DNA of 64,000 bases from Coniochaeta sp. PMI_546 (Eukaryota; Ascomycota; Sordariomycetes; Coniochaetales; Coniochaetaceae), in assembly GCA_021432605.1 (NCBI GenBank), contig MU271144.1, positions 2,910,606 to 2,974,605 of the forward strand, read 5' to 3'. Under the pieces are notes generated by a model that was not told the DNA's origin, did not search any database, and saw nothing but the letters and a program-made list of their open reading frames with translations. The translations under genes and the position numbers were made by a program. This document shows, piece after piece, positions 1 to 13,577 of this stretch. Position 1 is the first letter of the stretch. Each line of letters opens with the position of its first letter.

Positions 1-1347
1 TTGGTCTTCTTTCTTCTGCCATGTGGTATAGCTGTGTTTCGCTAAGTTACGAACATGTGAAAGTAAACCCATGACAGTAAACCTATGACAGAGGTTCAGT
101 TCGAGCTACTTGGTAACGGAATGATATGCGGAGGGTGCGGAGGGAGAGGTCAACTGTCCGAGTGCCTCGCTGTCTGAATTCCTAGTTAGCAACCATGCAC
201 AATCCCTGGCGGCACAAAGCATGTGATCAATTGTTCCTGTTCGTCGATAGTAGTGCAGTGTCGTCCTTGAGTTACAAGGGAAAAGCCATTAAGGCAAGTT
301 TTTCCAGAGTTTGTGATGCTTATCAGCCGGCGCTCTTGTCCCTTTGTGTTGGAAATTCGACTTGCAGTGCCGAGACTCTTCAGAACTTTACTGAGGTGCC
401 CCAGACATAGGATAAAGCAGGGAAGATTGTGACCTCTTAGACGTATGGTGAACAAGGACCAGACCAAGATATCCCTTGCTACAGCTGCTGTCCCTTCGAT
501 GAGACGTTCTGACTATCATGTCGTTGCTCAAACAGTTGAAATACTGCACATGCGACCATCCACACTCGTGTGTAGAAGTTAGAGCTTAAGCAAGGTAGCT
601 AGACTTGATTTCAGTGGAATGAGACTTCCCCTTCCCTTCCCTTCGATGTCTGTTTCCTTTCTTTGTCCCCGCTCTTTCCATGTCTCAGACCTAGCCTACA
701 GTCATAGTCGCCCTTCCCGTCCACCGGCGTCCGCGAGGTGTAAGGCTGAGCAGCTGTCTCAGACAGCTCCAGCACTAAGGATCTTGGCGAGCAGCACGAA
801 TGGTGAGACATTCTGGAATTCATCGATCCTAGGCCTTCTCCTCGATTGACCGGATCAGGAATTCGTAGGGCAACAACGGGGAGGAGGACACAAGCGCCGA
901 TGAGACCAGAGTGTCGGTTTTTTCTATCGAAGACGTGGTATTTGCTTGTATTTTTTACACACGCTACTTGGTATTATACAGTAGTATGTACTCTCATCAT
1001 ATGTCAGAACCCAGCTGCGGCAAAAGCGCCAAGCGAAAAAGGGGCGAGCTACTCATCGCCGTGATGTGCTCCAGCCCCCCAACCACCATTCCCATCCTCG
1101 AATTCATTCCGGTCCAAGACCTCTCTCCGGGGTATCGTAACAGGTTCGTCATCCCATACTGCCGTATTAAAACCCCCATTCTTGTTTAACTTCAAGATAA
1201 GATAGAAAACATGCTAAGACCCCCGATAAACCCATGATTTTTTGTGCACACGCCAAAGCCAAAAGAGGCTGGAAAGTAAAACAAGACGTGAAACGCTACC
1301 GTAGACCCTGATAAAAGCAATGCGTGCATGATGATGGGCGGGCGAGG
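1..1347. other. Intergenic, no gene seen
   Basis: Left edge of the window, downstream of the minus-strand cell-wall protein gene that ends at 1348. Only short overlapping open frames without domains or splice structure occur here. The last 100-150 bases probably hold the 3' untranslated region of that gene. Confidence 0.5.
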
Positions 1348-4300
1348 CTAAAGAGCAAATCCCACGACGCCAATCGCTATGCAAACAAACGACACCCACG
1401 TGTCAGGCCGCAGCGCCAGCCCGGCATCCTTGGACGCCGTAGGCGAGGCCGTGGCAACGACGCCCGTCGCCTTGGGCGTGATGGTCGTCGTCGGCCCGAA
1501 GGGATAGGTGATGCTGTGTGTGCCGGCTGCGACCCCGCTGGGACCGATCGTGACCGTCTCCCCGCCAACGACGGTGGTCGTCGTCCCTGTCCCTGGGCCG
1601 ACGGTGTAAGTGGCGTTGTTGATCACTATCACCGATGGTCCGATCTGGGTGATTGTCGCGCCACCGACGATCTCGTACTGCGTCTCTGAGCTCCTGGCGC
1701 TCGGTCCGCCGATGGTGGTGCCGTGCACGACCACGCCTGAGGGCCCGATGGTGATGGTGTCGTCGTCCACTACCGTGGTGCTGGCGGGCTTGTCGGGCCC
1801 GTAGGTCAGGGTCGTGCCGTGGATTACAACGACGGACGGGCCGATTGCGGTGATGAGGTCGCCTCCCTCGACGACGACTTGGGTCGGCGAGGGCACTGAT
1901 ACCACCGGGATGGTGGTGCTGGCGACCACGACGCCGGAAGGCCCGATGGTAACGGGCTGGCCGTTGACGACGGTCGTCGTGGGGGTCGGTCCGAGCGTGA
2001 AGGATGTCCCGCCGATGATTGCTATGGAGGAGCTGACTGTGACGGGAACACCCTGGATTTGGGTGGTGGTGGGTGTTGGGACGAATACACCTCCGGTTGC
2101 GGCAGGTCGAGTGACAGTTTGGCCTGCAACGACGACTTGGGTGGGGTTGATGGTGACTTCTTGGCCGCCCACAGTGACGACTTGCGTTGGCGCCTGGGGG
2201 TTGTCGGTTATGGTCTGGCCGTTGACCACGACTGCCGTGGGCTGGACACCGACCGTGATCGGGGTTTGGGCCGGTGCGTGGCCAGGGTTGTTGGCTGTGG
2301 CACCGGGTTGGGCGCCGCCAGCGCCGCCGTTATTACCAGTAGCACCGGGGCTGTTAGCGTTTGCGCCGCCATTGTTGACGCTGGAACCGGGGTTGCTCCC
2401 TCCTTGGCCGGCGTTGCCGGTGACTTGGCTCTGGTACTCCGGCGTCGTACGCGGATCCGGGGAGACAGCAGCGGAGGTGTGTTCCACCTGGTCCCGCGTT
2501 CCGGCCGGCTGGCTAACGCCGTAGTCAGGTGTCTCGATACTCGAGAACACAACAGTGGGATTTTTGTCGGTGGTCACAAACGTGATGGTGGGCGCCTCAT
2601 TGCTGAAACCGGGCGCAGCCGTGGTATAGACTAGCGACACAGTTGATGTTATACACGATTGGTATTTGGTGATGTCCGATCCGGTGGCGGTACCGGTTGC
2701 CGTGCAGTATGACATGGTAAAGCGGAGCGGTGACTTCGGCGGGATGCATGGGTCCGGTGTCGAGATTGGAGCGTAAGGAGGCGTGTAGTCGTCCGGGTTG
2801 CCATACCAGGTGATGGTGGAGGTATAGATGACAGAGTACGTTGTTGATGGTTTCAGTGCGTCGGTGGGCATGCATACTGTTCCGGTTGAGCCTCTCTCGT
2901 CGGTAGTCAAGGACTCACTGATGGTGTATGACCAAGGGTAGAGGGTGGAAGTCACGCTCGAGAGGGTTGTATTTCCCCAGGTCGAATTAGAATATGGCCA
3001 CGTCGACGGCGTGACCGCCGGCGTATCCGTGGATGAAGTGGGCGTAGCGCCATCATCTGTCTCCGGAGGAGGCGTGTGACCAAAGTCAAGAGTGAACTCC
3101 GACGTCCGCGTGAAGCTTGACTTCAGCGTCGGCCGCACAGGCAGACCAGTCGGCTTGGTTGTAGGCGTGTTCGATAGCGACGCCGTCCCGACGATCGGAC
3201 CCGGTAGGTATGACAGGCCATCGCTAGGGGTGCTTGTGGGGTCGGCAACAACATCCGGCGTAGACTCGGCAAGGGTTGGCAACACCGGAGGCTTCTTGCT
3301 GGATGTCAACACTGACGTGTCCGCGGGCGGTGGTCCAATCCTCGAACTTGAGTTGGGTATGACAGAGGTTCGTGAAGGTTCCGCCGTCCGTGTGAACACG
3401 TTACTATCTGTCGTCAAAGTGCCACCTGCGCCGTACTGCTCCGGATCGATATAAGATACTGAAGTCGAGGAGCTCGCACTGTCGGAGTTTAGATAAGTCG
3501 CCTTCACCCCTATGGTACTCGTCGACGCGTCCGAGTCGACTACACTAGAGCTAGCTGTATCGTGCCCAAAGTCCAGTGTCGTCGCGGGCGCGGCGACCAC
3601 CACGCTCGTTGACTGCCCCGGTCTAACAGGAGGCCTAACTGTTGGCGCAACTGTCGGCGTACTCGTGACGCTATCGGTTACCGTTTGGAGAGTGTTGTAA
3701 ACCGTCTCCGAGGCGACGGACAACAAGGTGTTATCCGCCGGGCGCCCGAGGTCGAGTGATATCGTCACAGGGGCGGCTGGCACCGAGCTTGTCGACCTTC
3801 CAGGTGGCCGTCCTGGAGGTCTGACCGTTGGCCCGACTGTAGGTGTACTCGTCACACTACCAGTGTCCGTCTGAAGAGTGTTGTAGATCGTATCCGTCGC
3901 CGCGGAAAGACTTTCAACATCTTGGCTCGTTGTCGGGTCGGCACTTAAGCTTAAGCTCGAAGTCAGGTCTGAACTCGGACTGAGATCTGAACTCGACGCT
4001 TCACTTTGGCCTTCTTGAATGGGTGATGTCGAATGGCCAAGGTCAAGTGATACTGTCACGGGCGTATTTCCAGCATCGCTTGTGGGCCTTACGGGACCTC
4101 TTGGCGGAGGTTTCGGTGTGCTCGTTAGGACGGGTATGCTCGTGACACTCTCTGTCGCAACTTCAAGAGTGCCGTATGTGATATCGCTCTCGTCTCGATC
4201 TGCTAACCGTTGGCGAAATCGTGCATATCGCCCTTCTTTGGGGAAAAAAATTAGAACTGAGTTAGACGTAGACACTGAGGGAAAGCGAAGACTTACCTCC

Positions 4301-4369
4301 TCTAACGGTCCCAAAGCCAATTGTCGAAAGCACTGCAAACGACAGCAGGGCGAAATCTGCTGCCACCAT
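1348..4369 (-). CDS. Ser/Thr-rich repeat protein, predicted secreted and GPI-anchored
   Basis: Two exons, 4369..4297 and 4235..1348, joined across a 61-base intron (gtaagt...caaag); 986 residues. The first exon encodes a signal peptide starting MVAADFALLSFAVLST, and the start is the first ATG before it. The N-terminal half has at least three degenerate 50-residue repeats built on YNTLQ...SVTSTPT...VRPP...LDLGH. The middle is Ser/Thr/Pro-rich with few cysteines, then Gly/Asn-rich. The C-terminal third alternates two valine-rich modules, one with TIGPSGVVV and one with IGPSVVVI. The last 20 or so residues are hydrophobic with no charged tail, as in a GPI signal or a single anchor. This composition is typical of fungal wall proteins or adhesins. 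I recognise no named family. Function is inferred from architecture only. Confidence 0.8.
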
Positions 4370-7300
4370 CCTGGACGCTCACGGCCTGGAAAACCCTAGA
4401 GGTATGGCCGTAAGTGTACCGCTTCCTGGTTGGCATCCGGGTGTCTCAGGACGACTGGTGTCAACACTATCGCCAACACAAGACAGGAATGTAGCGGAAG
4501 TGCTGCACCATTGCGGAATATGTAGCAAGCGGTGGCTTAAGCAGTAATGTCAAGCGAAGGATCCCCGGTGTAGAGGGGTTAATATGATCTGAACGCTACG
4601 GTCTACAGCGCAGGTTGCACTGGTTCTGGAGCCGAAGTTACAAGGACGGACGTCGAAATTGCCTGGCCCTCGACTCGAGGTGACAGTGCTAAATCATGCT
4701 GAGCGCATAGAGAAACAAGAAATGATAGGGAGTGGATGGCCGGAGCTGTCGTGACAGCTACGACAAGCCACCGCACGCTAACTCTAGAGGCTAATAACTG
4801 TCGTGGACATTTCATTTGGAAAGATCCCGACCACAAACTGGGGTCGAGAACGACAGGATCCGGGACCGAAGGGGCGTGGGTCGACGGCCGTGGCTGGCAG
4901 ACTGAAAGCAGGGGTCCGTCCTGGAAAGGGGAAGATGAGATGCGCTCCCCTGCTGCTAGGATCCACCCTTGTCCCGTTGGAGGGGACGATCGCTTGGCGA
5001 GCCTTGCCCCGGGAGAGCCGTCTTGGTGGACATTACAACCATGATCATGACCTGACTGACATGACAGGCATGATTTGACAGCTGCCCTGCAACCACAGGC
5101 CTTCGACTTGTGAACGCAGAGGACAGTGACGGCTCTAGTCATGACGATACTACTGTGGCCCTCAACCAATTTCGTCTTGACTTTGGTCTTCTCGCAGAAC
5201 GGAGACAGACCAAGGGTCTTCAACCTCCTCCATCGGGAACGGACCTGTGGCTGAATCAAGTAAGGTGAAGTATGCCGGAAGAACAACTGCCAGTGGCGCC
5301 GCCCGGTAGCTGGGCTAGACTGATCCAGCTATCAGTTTGAGCCGGGCTGGAGAAAGAGCCTGTGATTCAGTGGAAGTTGCCGTGAAAGGTCGCCGACTCA
5401 TCTCGTCAATGCGACCACACGAGGGAAGAGACAACGTGAAGCACAGGAAATGCAACACAGGGCATGGACAGGCGAGCTCTGCCGTGGTGGCCACCAGTGA
5501 GAGGCGTGTCTTCTTCAGCCCAGGCCATGGGAGCGTGCCCCCGTTGTTTGGATCAGACAAGGGCATGGGCCAGTCAGAGCGCAGTAAAATAAAGCTCGGT
5601 GCTGGCTCTCGATCTCGACTGGCTGAGCCATCTGCATGCATTGATCGAGGATGGCTGAGAAGCCAAAAAAACAAGGAGTGTCGCCTCGCCATCGACGCCC
5701 ACGTTTCCTTGTTGCGCTCCTGCCGGTTAGCAGCTGAGCCGTCTGGACGGGACCCTATCTGAAGACAGACTCCAGCCAGCAGCAGATCAATTAGTTCTTT
5801 GGTGTTCTTGAGTACTTGTATCCTTGAAGATAGATTCGACAAGTCGGCCACATGCTATTTGATACTGGACGACGCGACCATCTAGCGAGGGAGGATTCGA
5901 CGATGCCTTCAACTAGGTCAAGCGAGACAGCAGGAACCGCAGGCGCAGGGCATATCTCATTTCTGAGGTTCATGCAACACACAGAGCAGAAGCAGCAAGT
6001 GCCTCCGTTGTAGCGTTGTGGGCGTGCATTGCGCGAAAGGGATCATCAACTATGGTACCACCATGTGCCGGTAAATCTCTCTGGTGGATATGGGTTACTG
6101 CCGGAGGCGTCCAATCAGAGCGCCGGAGCGAACTGTCCCTCCGCCAGAGCTGACCAGGGCCGTGGAGAGGTGATCTGTGGCCGGGGATCGAGAACCGGCC
6201 GCTGCCAGACTTTACGCTTTGAACGAAAAGCGTTCAGTGATGCCGGGATGACCTTTCGCTCTCAGCGATGGAGGCCGGATCGACCTCAGTGACAGCGAGA
6301 CCGCATGGCGGTATTCACAAAGTAAAGCGATGGCGGGCATGGCGATCCAACCGTAACGGTACCCCGCAGGACCGCAGCCAGTACCTTGAGGTGAGGTATC
6401 ATTCAAGGCAAACATGGCCACGGAGGGTACATCCGGTCTGAGTAGTGACTGCCGGATTCCGGATGTATATGCCTCCGGCTTGGCCGCATGACAGGCTCCC
6501 ACTCGGCCAATGATTACAACGGACAAGCGAAAAACGGCCGAAACCCATCGACGTCCAGACTCCAGAGTTGTATCGGGATCTGCTAAGGAGACCTGGGAGA
6601 ACCAGCTGGCAAAAGAGGTTTGTACACGTACAGCGGGGAATAAAGATGGGAGTCCTGGGAGTCTAGCAGAAACAGATCGCAGCTAAGTTTCCCGACTTTC
6701 GTTCACGCTCCAATGAGATGGTTTCCATGTTGTGGAAGGTGACACGGAGATAACAAGTTGGAAGGCAACGACGGGGTGCTTGAATGAAACAGCTCTTTAC
6801 CTAATCCCACATACAAATACGCACGTAGCAGGAAGGCAGCTAAGGCACCTTAGCTACCTTACCTCTCTCCCTTAGTATTCACGTGACCACGCAATGGCGC
6901 AACACTTACTGCTTCTAGAAGATGGGGAAAACACGTGGCAGCGGCACTTGGAAGGAGCCTCTCAGGCCAGCCGGGGTCCTTCCTCTTCGAAATCAGTGTA
7001 AAAAATTCCAGCATTCGAGTGCACACCACTTGGCACTTCAGGTACCTCCAAGCAGCAAATATCATCTCAACCTTTGCTTTCGCGCCTTCCCAATCCTTCA
7101 GTCTTCGATATTGCTCAAGCAGGCAAATAATCTCGCGAGCCCGTCATGTGGCTGACGTGTAGGCTGTCGACACGGTTCAGACGGTTCGCACGGGAATGCT
7201 GAATGATTGCAAGAGGTCGGCAGAATGGAGGGCATTGATTTATCCAGAGTGGTCAGGGTGGTGAAATATCTCTGCCGTGTCTTGTGCTGCCATCCATCAC

Positions 7301-9228
7301 AGCCATCATGCCTTTCCGGCGGGAATCAGCTCTTGTGGGGTGGGGGAGCCATTATGCCTCCTGTGCAATGATTGGTCGTGCAATCTATCCGTATATCACC
7401 AGCCGGTTACCAGCAATGCTCCTTTCTCGTCGCATGGGTATGCCTCACTTTAGGGGATGCTCGTGGTTCCGTCGTGCTGGTCATCGAGTCTCTGCGCTCT
7501 GCAGTCCCATGTTTCGTCTGCTTCTCTCGGGAGTCTCGTCTCGCGTTGTTGCTCCCATCTGCTTGCAGCTACAAGCAAGCATACCTCTATACATACCACA
7601 AGACGCCGAGGTCTCGACAACTATGAAGCATGAGCTATGTAGTGGGCACTTAGTAAGGAGCCTGAAATGGTAGGAGATGCGGCTGATAGACACAGATCAA
7701 CGGCGATCTTCAGTGCTGTCTACTGCGGTAAGAGATGGGAATTCCGGGACACAGTTGACAGGTCACAAGCCCCCGCCGGAACGGCAACTGTTCCCTGGTC
7801 TCTGCCAGTTCCGAGCATCTCGATTCTTGCCTGCAGAACATGAGTTATGCCCCCGGATCCCGCAAATATATGTCAAAACAGGTATTATAACACGGACATG
7901 TTTTCAAGCAGCCCCGATCCTGCGACAAAGATGCCAGTGACACAGCGAGCAAGCCTCAATTCAAGGGGCAAGAGCAGTGAGCTCAACGATAGCCCAGCAT
8001 CCATCAGAGTGGCCTGGCCAGTTGTTTGCATCGCGGGCGAGCAATGAGCATCAATGCGCGACGATCGTGAAAGCTAAGCCCCTTCAGGCCGTCGCATCAT
8101 AATGAAAAACCCTTGTCTCGGTAATTGAATTTGGCGGGATCGCATCCCCTGGCGTCATGATCTCAACCTTATCTCTTTTCGCTCACCAGACAGAGCAAAT
8201 GTCAGATGGTTTGATGACCGGGTTCTGCATTGACTGACTGCTGACTGACGACGGCCTGAGAAACAGCAGGGAGTATCACAGTGCAGTACTCGTAGAACCA
8301 AGGCGCGCCTGTGTTATCTCGATCTCGGAGTGTTTTGGCTTTTGTGCACTATGAGAGTAATTTGAGTAGAGACTCCTCTCCGTGTAGATAAGGCGGCGTG
8401 ACACTTCAAACAGCCCCAGAGGTGCTCGTCTTCTGGACCCGTTTAGCCAGCAACACCAGGGTGATGACCCCTGTATTTGCGGTACCATACATGTACACGT
8501 ACTGTGTAGGAAGTACAGCACAAGCATAGGTGTCCAAGCATAGTGCAGTCGCTCCTTCCTTCCTTCCTTCCTCTCTCTCTCTCTGAGACTGCAATGTTTC
8601 TCGCAAGGAGCGGGGGTGGACCACGACAGCCATCGGGAGACCCCCAGCCTGTTCTGTTTTATCTGTACCTTACCCTTTGAGTCTCGCGGGGAATGGCCGT
8701 GTTCTAGAGCCACTCAAACCCGCTGATCTTGTCCCGAACCTCCCAAGAGCGGAAAGACACAGTTCGTTTGCCCCGAGTGGTCAGATCAATTAGTAGTGCC
8801 CTGTTGTCGCCCCCCCATCACACCTAACACTTTCAGCAAACAGCTGGCTGGCTGGGACCCTTGAAGCCGTCGGTAGCAGGGAAAGGCAAAATTTCGGAAT
8901 CCTGCGCAAACACCGTCAATCCATTCCAAAAACCCAACCTTGGGTGGTTGTTTCTTACCACAATCAACAATCACCAACGACGATTGAACCGGGACTGAAG
9001 AGGGGATGAACGACATCGCTATCGCGGACGCGATACGAAAGCAGCACCACTGCTAGGGATTTTGACGCTCGGCGCAAGCACCAGCAGCTTCATGGAAGGA
9101 ACACACCGTCTGACGAAGGTCCTCCTCAATCGCCGCCTGCTCTGGTGATCTCCACCTCGACCTCGACGCGACCTGGGAACCCCAAAAGCAACGCCAGATC
9201 GGGGCGTCGGGGCTGGGTTATCTTGAAA
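4370..9228. other. 4.9 kb gene-poor region
   Basis: This space separates two divergently transcribed genes for surface or membrane proteins. Open frames of up to 227 codons occur (for example 4603-5286 and 5315-5851 minus) but show no domains, lack ATG starts or signal sequences where examined, and have no convincing splice context, so I do not call them. It holds a TACCTTACCT motif at 6855-6864 and a CCTT/CT microsatellite near 8554. Long promoters or non-coding transcripts are possible but not shown. Confidence 0.45.
8554..8584. repeat. CCTT/CT microsatellite
   Basis: About four CCTT units run directly into about seven CT units. It lies about 650 bases upstream of the aspartic-protease-like gene in non-coding DNA. 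Pyrimidine tracts of this kind are common in fungal promoters and 5' leaders. Confidence 0.85.
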
Positions 9229-12103
9229 ATGCGGTTGTCCTGCCTCACAGCTGCAATTCTGGGTGATGTCCTGTTCTCCGCTATCCGACCGGTCGTAGCC
9301 TCCGATGCGCTTTGGATCCAACCGTCCGGTAATTGGTATGTGGTGTTTCTTTTGTAGTCTTTGCTCGATTGTTTTACAGTTTCTTACCGTCTTGCACAGG
9401 CTTGGTATAGATGGTGACTGGTCAACATTTGGTTTCGGCGTGGGTGCGCCTCTGCAACATGTCGAACTCACAGTCAGCACTGCCTTGTCCGAGATATGGG
9501 TCGTCGAGAGCTCCGGTTGCAGTCCAAGTAGGTCCAATCCGTACGGCCTAGAAGCCGCTCCAGACGGTTCGCGGATGCGCTAATCGTGACATAGATATTC
9601 TTTGCTACACTGCTCGAGGAGGTGTATTCGTGCCTAGCGCCTCAAAGAGCTGGCAGTCATTAGGACCATGGGAGCTCGGACTAAAGGACCTTCCTTACGG
9701 AGGTAACGGCGACTATGGCTTGGAAAGCATAGCATTCACGGACACCCTGGGCGGAAAGACGACAAGTGTAAACTCGGCGCTAATAGCAGCCATCAACGAC
9801 ACCGACTACTATCAGGGCTTCATTGGTGTGGGCGTAGCTCAAGGTCGCTTTGGCAAGAACGTCACGAACCCTTTTCTCACCCAACTGGTCGAGACCTACG
9901 GTTTCATCCCTAGTCACAGCTATGGCTACACGGCTGGTGCCAATTATGGTACGTCATCTCTAATCTGTCTCTGAGCCACGTCTTGTGCCGGCTACTTCTC
10001 AGACTCGATCCTATGTTCCTCTTTTGCTGGGGTTGTTATAAGCTAACATGTGTCAAAGCTGGGAAAACGCCTGGCTCGTTGACCTTGGGAGGATATGATG
10101 CCAATCGACTCAAGCCGCATGATGTGAACTTCCACCTCAACCCAAATGACCGGATTCCGTCCGTCAATCTGCGAGGCATCACAGCCACCGTACCGACTCT
10201 GGAAAGTGCGCCCGCCTCAAACTGGACTTCCACATCGCAACCGCTCCTAGGCATGAATGAGTCCGTTACCGCTATCATCGACACCTCAACCCCTTACCTG
10301 TGGCTGCCGGGTGCCGTGTGTGACAGATTTGCAAAGTACCTGAATCTTCAATGGAACGAAACACTGGGTGTCTACGTCTTCACCGAGGGGTCGCAGTACA
10401 CCGACTACCTTCAAGAGTCACCCTTATCTTTCACCTTCTCGATCTCGAGCTACGACTACCTCGACAACTTTGCCCAACCCCTAGCGCTGCCCGGCGTCGT
10501 CAACATCACCATACCAGCGGCAGCTTTTGCTCAGCTCCTACGCTACCCATTCGCAAATGTGATCAAGTTCAGCGACTCGAGTGTTCCTTACTTTCCTCTG
10601 AAGCGAGCTGCGGCGGGAGGACCATACATCATTGGGCGCGCATTCATGCAGGCTGCTTACATGATCATGAATTACGAGACAGCTCAGTTCTCCATCCATG
10701 AGGCCGTTTACCCCAACCATCCGGATACAAACATCTCGATTGTGAATATCGATCGGGCACCGACCAGTCCATACCCCAAGTATGTCCCTCCGACCGAGAG
10801 TAAGGGTCTTACGATCGCTCAGATTGCCGGGATGGTTGTTGGAATTGTCTTGGTTGGAAGCATCGTATTCATAACTACGTACGTATGCTGCAGGCGACGG
10901 AGGACTAGGAAAGCGAACAGGGAAGCTGCACAGGTGGAAGAGGCCAAGGACGATTCGGAATCCATGGAGTCGGACCAACCGCGGAGCCCAGTACGGAGGA
11001 TGTTGTCCGTTATCATAAGGCGAAAGAGATCGAGAAAGCCGGTGATCCACGAGGTGCATGGTAACGATAGGCAGCTGGCCGAAGTAGCCGCGGACGTCAA
11101 CCACGAAGTGTACGAATTGCCTGCGCCTTTTGAACCTGCCGAGTTGGACAGCACGGGGGGCACAGACGAGGTAATTGAGCTCGGCACGGAGAGCAGTCAT
11201 GGCTTGAGCCCTTACGAGCTGGCACGACGGCAACTCGAAAGGCAGTTGCAGGGGCCCGTGCCAACGTATACGCCGCCACCATTAGAGAAAACTGGACAGG
11301 ATATAAGTCCTGTTGCTCACTATCGACCCTCGGATGAGCCATCGCCCACGTCATCGCCGACCTACGCAAACACCAATTCGCTACCGAACTCGCTACCCTC
11401 ACCCATGTCACCTCACCCTGTGGAGTGGACCAATCGACACTTCGATCTCCCCTCTCCCATGACGGTTGCACCGCCATTCCCATCACCACATTTTCCTGGG
11501 ACCAATTCGGACCCAAGTGCAACGTACTCTACCGGTTCTCCTCAATCACCGACATCGCCACATTCTCTCCACTCCCGCCCCTCAATACCAGAGGTGTCGG
11601 TCAGCCGCTCGAATTCCGCCAACGTTTCACCAACCTCTCCCGTGTCGATAATTCCGCCGCCTCCCACCTACCAGCGAACCCCGATTGACCCGGCACGCGT
11701 AATCTGCCTCGGACCGCTGCCAGGAAACGTCCAACTACCCCGCCACCACCCTTCTATACCCCGACTTATCCTTCCAGACGGCCGAGCACTCGATCCGAGA
11801 CCGACGTCTGGGAGCCCTCCGCAAAGCCCGCCACCACAACCGCCGCACACAGGTCATCACCGCCGTCGCTCGACATCCACACTTGGAAGTAACTACACCG
11901 TCGATGAGGAGATCCAAATACAAAACAACATCTCTAGGGACGAGAGCGTGAGGTATCAGCATGACGAAGCACCGCAAGAGGAACAGTCGGACGACTACCC
12001 GCGGAGCCCTCGCAGTATGGAGCGTATCGATGGCGGATCAGAACTTGTGCACGTTCCTCAACTGGCGGACAAACGGTACAGCTGGGAGGACGACCACAGG
12101 TGA
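9229..12103 (+). CDS. Membrane-anchored pepsin-like protein, first catalytic Asp replaced
   Basis: Four exons: 9229..9335, 9400..9527, 9595..9948 and 10059..12103; 877 residues. An N-terminal signal peptide is followed by a pepsin (A1) fold: the N-lobe has CSPNILCYTARGGVF, and the second catalytic loop reads IIDTSTPYLWLP with Asp at about 271. The first catalytic loop, normally VDTGSSDLWV, reads VSTALSEIWVV, so the expected Asp is Ser at about 62. A transmembrane segment at about 448-470 is followed by CCRRRRTRK, a stop-transfer signal, and then a cytoplasmic tail of about 400 residues rich in Pro, Ser and Thr. A1 proteases need both Asp residues, so this one is probably not proteolytic. A membrane sensor or scaffold role is only a guess. 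Splice frames agree at every junction. Confidence 0.85.
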
Positions 12104-13577
12104 CCTCGGCGAAAGGGCACTACGCAATGAAGTGCCCATAACACTGCCTAATACTACACAACGAATTTGCTTGACGCATAAGATTTATTTCTTGGACATT
12201 TTTTTTAAACCATTTACCATCGTTACATGTACCCTCCATATCTCACCCCTTACACCATATATACCAGCGCAGGAGTTCGAGGACAGGTTTGCTGTGACCA
12301 GAGCTGACTGGTCTGTTTTCGTTTGGATTTACCACGGATCGTGTCTTGTTGCCATTGCCCTTTTTCTTTTGTGGTTGCGGGAAAAGCGAATATGTCTACC
12401 GGGACATATATATATCGCACATCAGGCGGCTTATGACATTGAATGATTTTGGATACCATGATATACTTTGGTCAGGACAGCTTGGGGAATCTAGGTACCG
12501 ACGGCCCGAGTCTATGGGCGAGGAGGTTTGCGCGGTTGGGATGATACCCGCATTGTGACTGGGCTGAGTGTTTGTATGAGTGGTGATTGTTAGTCGTCTC
12601 ACGCTGTACCTGACAGCGAACATCGGAACGAGTAAGAGAGCGACGTTGCCAGCTACCGCTGGCATGAATCAAATCATTACAGTGAGACTCTATATCTCAA
12701 ACTGATGACGCTACCCCGTATGTGCATGTTATATTGTTCGCCATTCGAGGTTTTGTGAAACTCATGTTAGTAGCTATGATTAGAGATCAGAAGTCGTACC
12801 GCTGAGATCGCGAGCTTTATATCGGTACCGTACTGTCGCGGTAACTGGCTGCGGAGGAAGTAGTATGTGATTAGTGATGTTGCTCCTATTAGGAGTCGGT
12901 GCTGCGAGTTAGGTTGATGGCCATTCCTTGCCAGCATGACGAGTTGTCGGGGTCTGCTGTTGGACTGCGACATGCAGTATAGGGGACCCTGGAGCTGATT
13001 TTGGACGCCCAGCATGTGTCTTGGAGCTCATGATTGTGATCTACCAGCAAGTGGTTGAGTTACGGATGAGATATAGGCAGTTGCATAACTGCGGGCATCA
13101 CATACGAGCGTGGATGCACGCCAACTCCAAGAAGAGGCCTAGAAGTCGAGGGAGAATGACATATCTCTTTGCACTCCTGCTCTTTATATGATAGAGGAGC
13201 TTATTGAGGTCTAAAACAAGCAGGTTTGTTCCGCAATGCACTTGTAAAATGCTGAAGGTGGTTACTTTGCCCCTGATAAACTCCTACAGGTAGATTTACA
13301 ACATATGATGGGATTCTCGAACTTGTCATATTCAGTGCTTCGTGCTACAGATCATGCATGTCAATGTCCTTATCTTATTATCATAATGTTGCAAGTTTTT
13401 AAGACTCACGGTCAGGAATGTGTACTCGAAGGTGTAAGGACCAAGTGTCTGGATGACTGTCCTCAAAGTTTTTGATCTTATTCATAGGAATTAATGATTC
13501 TCTGCCATGAAGTAGGGCCTATATTGAGTAGGTGCTGTCAGGAGGTGTCGTTACCCGCTCAGAAACCCCATCGTCGT
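12104..13577. other. Intergenic, no gene seen
   Basis: AT-richer DNA downstream of the protease-like gene. Only short, unconvincing open frames are present. Confidence 0.5.

Noticed and set aside
1814-2524. 236-codon plus-strand open frame
   Set aside because: It is the antisense of the valine-rich repeats of the cell-wall protein; its regular Trp/Thr/Val pattern mirrors those repeats.
4603-5286. 227-codon minus-strand open frame in the gene-poor region
   Set aside because: No domain, no coding-like composition and no splice context; consistent with chance in moderately GC-rich DNA.
5315-5851. 178-codon minus-strand open frame
   Set aside because: It begins with GTG, not ATG, and the sequence has no recognisable fold or conserved motif.
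10538-11233. 231-codon minus-strand frame
   Set aside because: Antisense shadow of the aspartic-protease-like gene.
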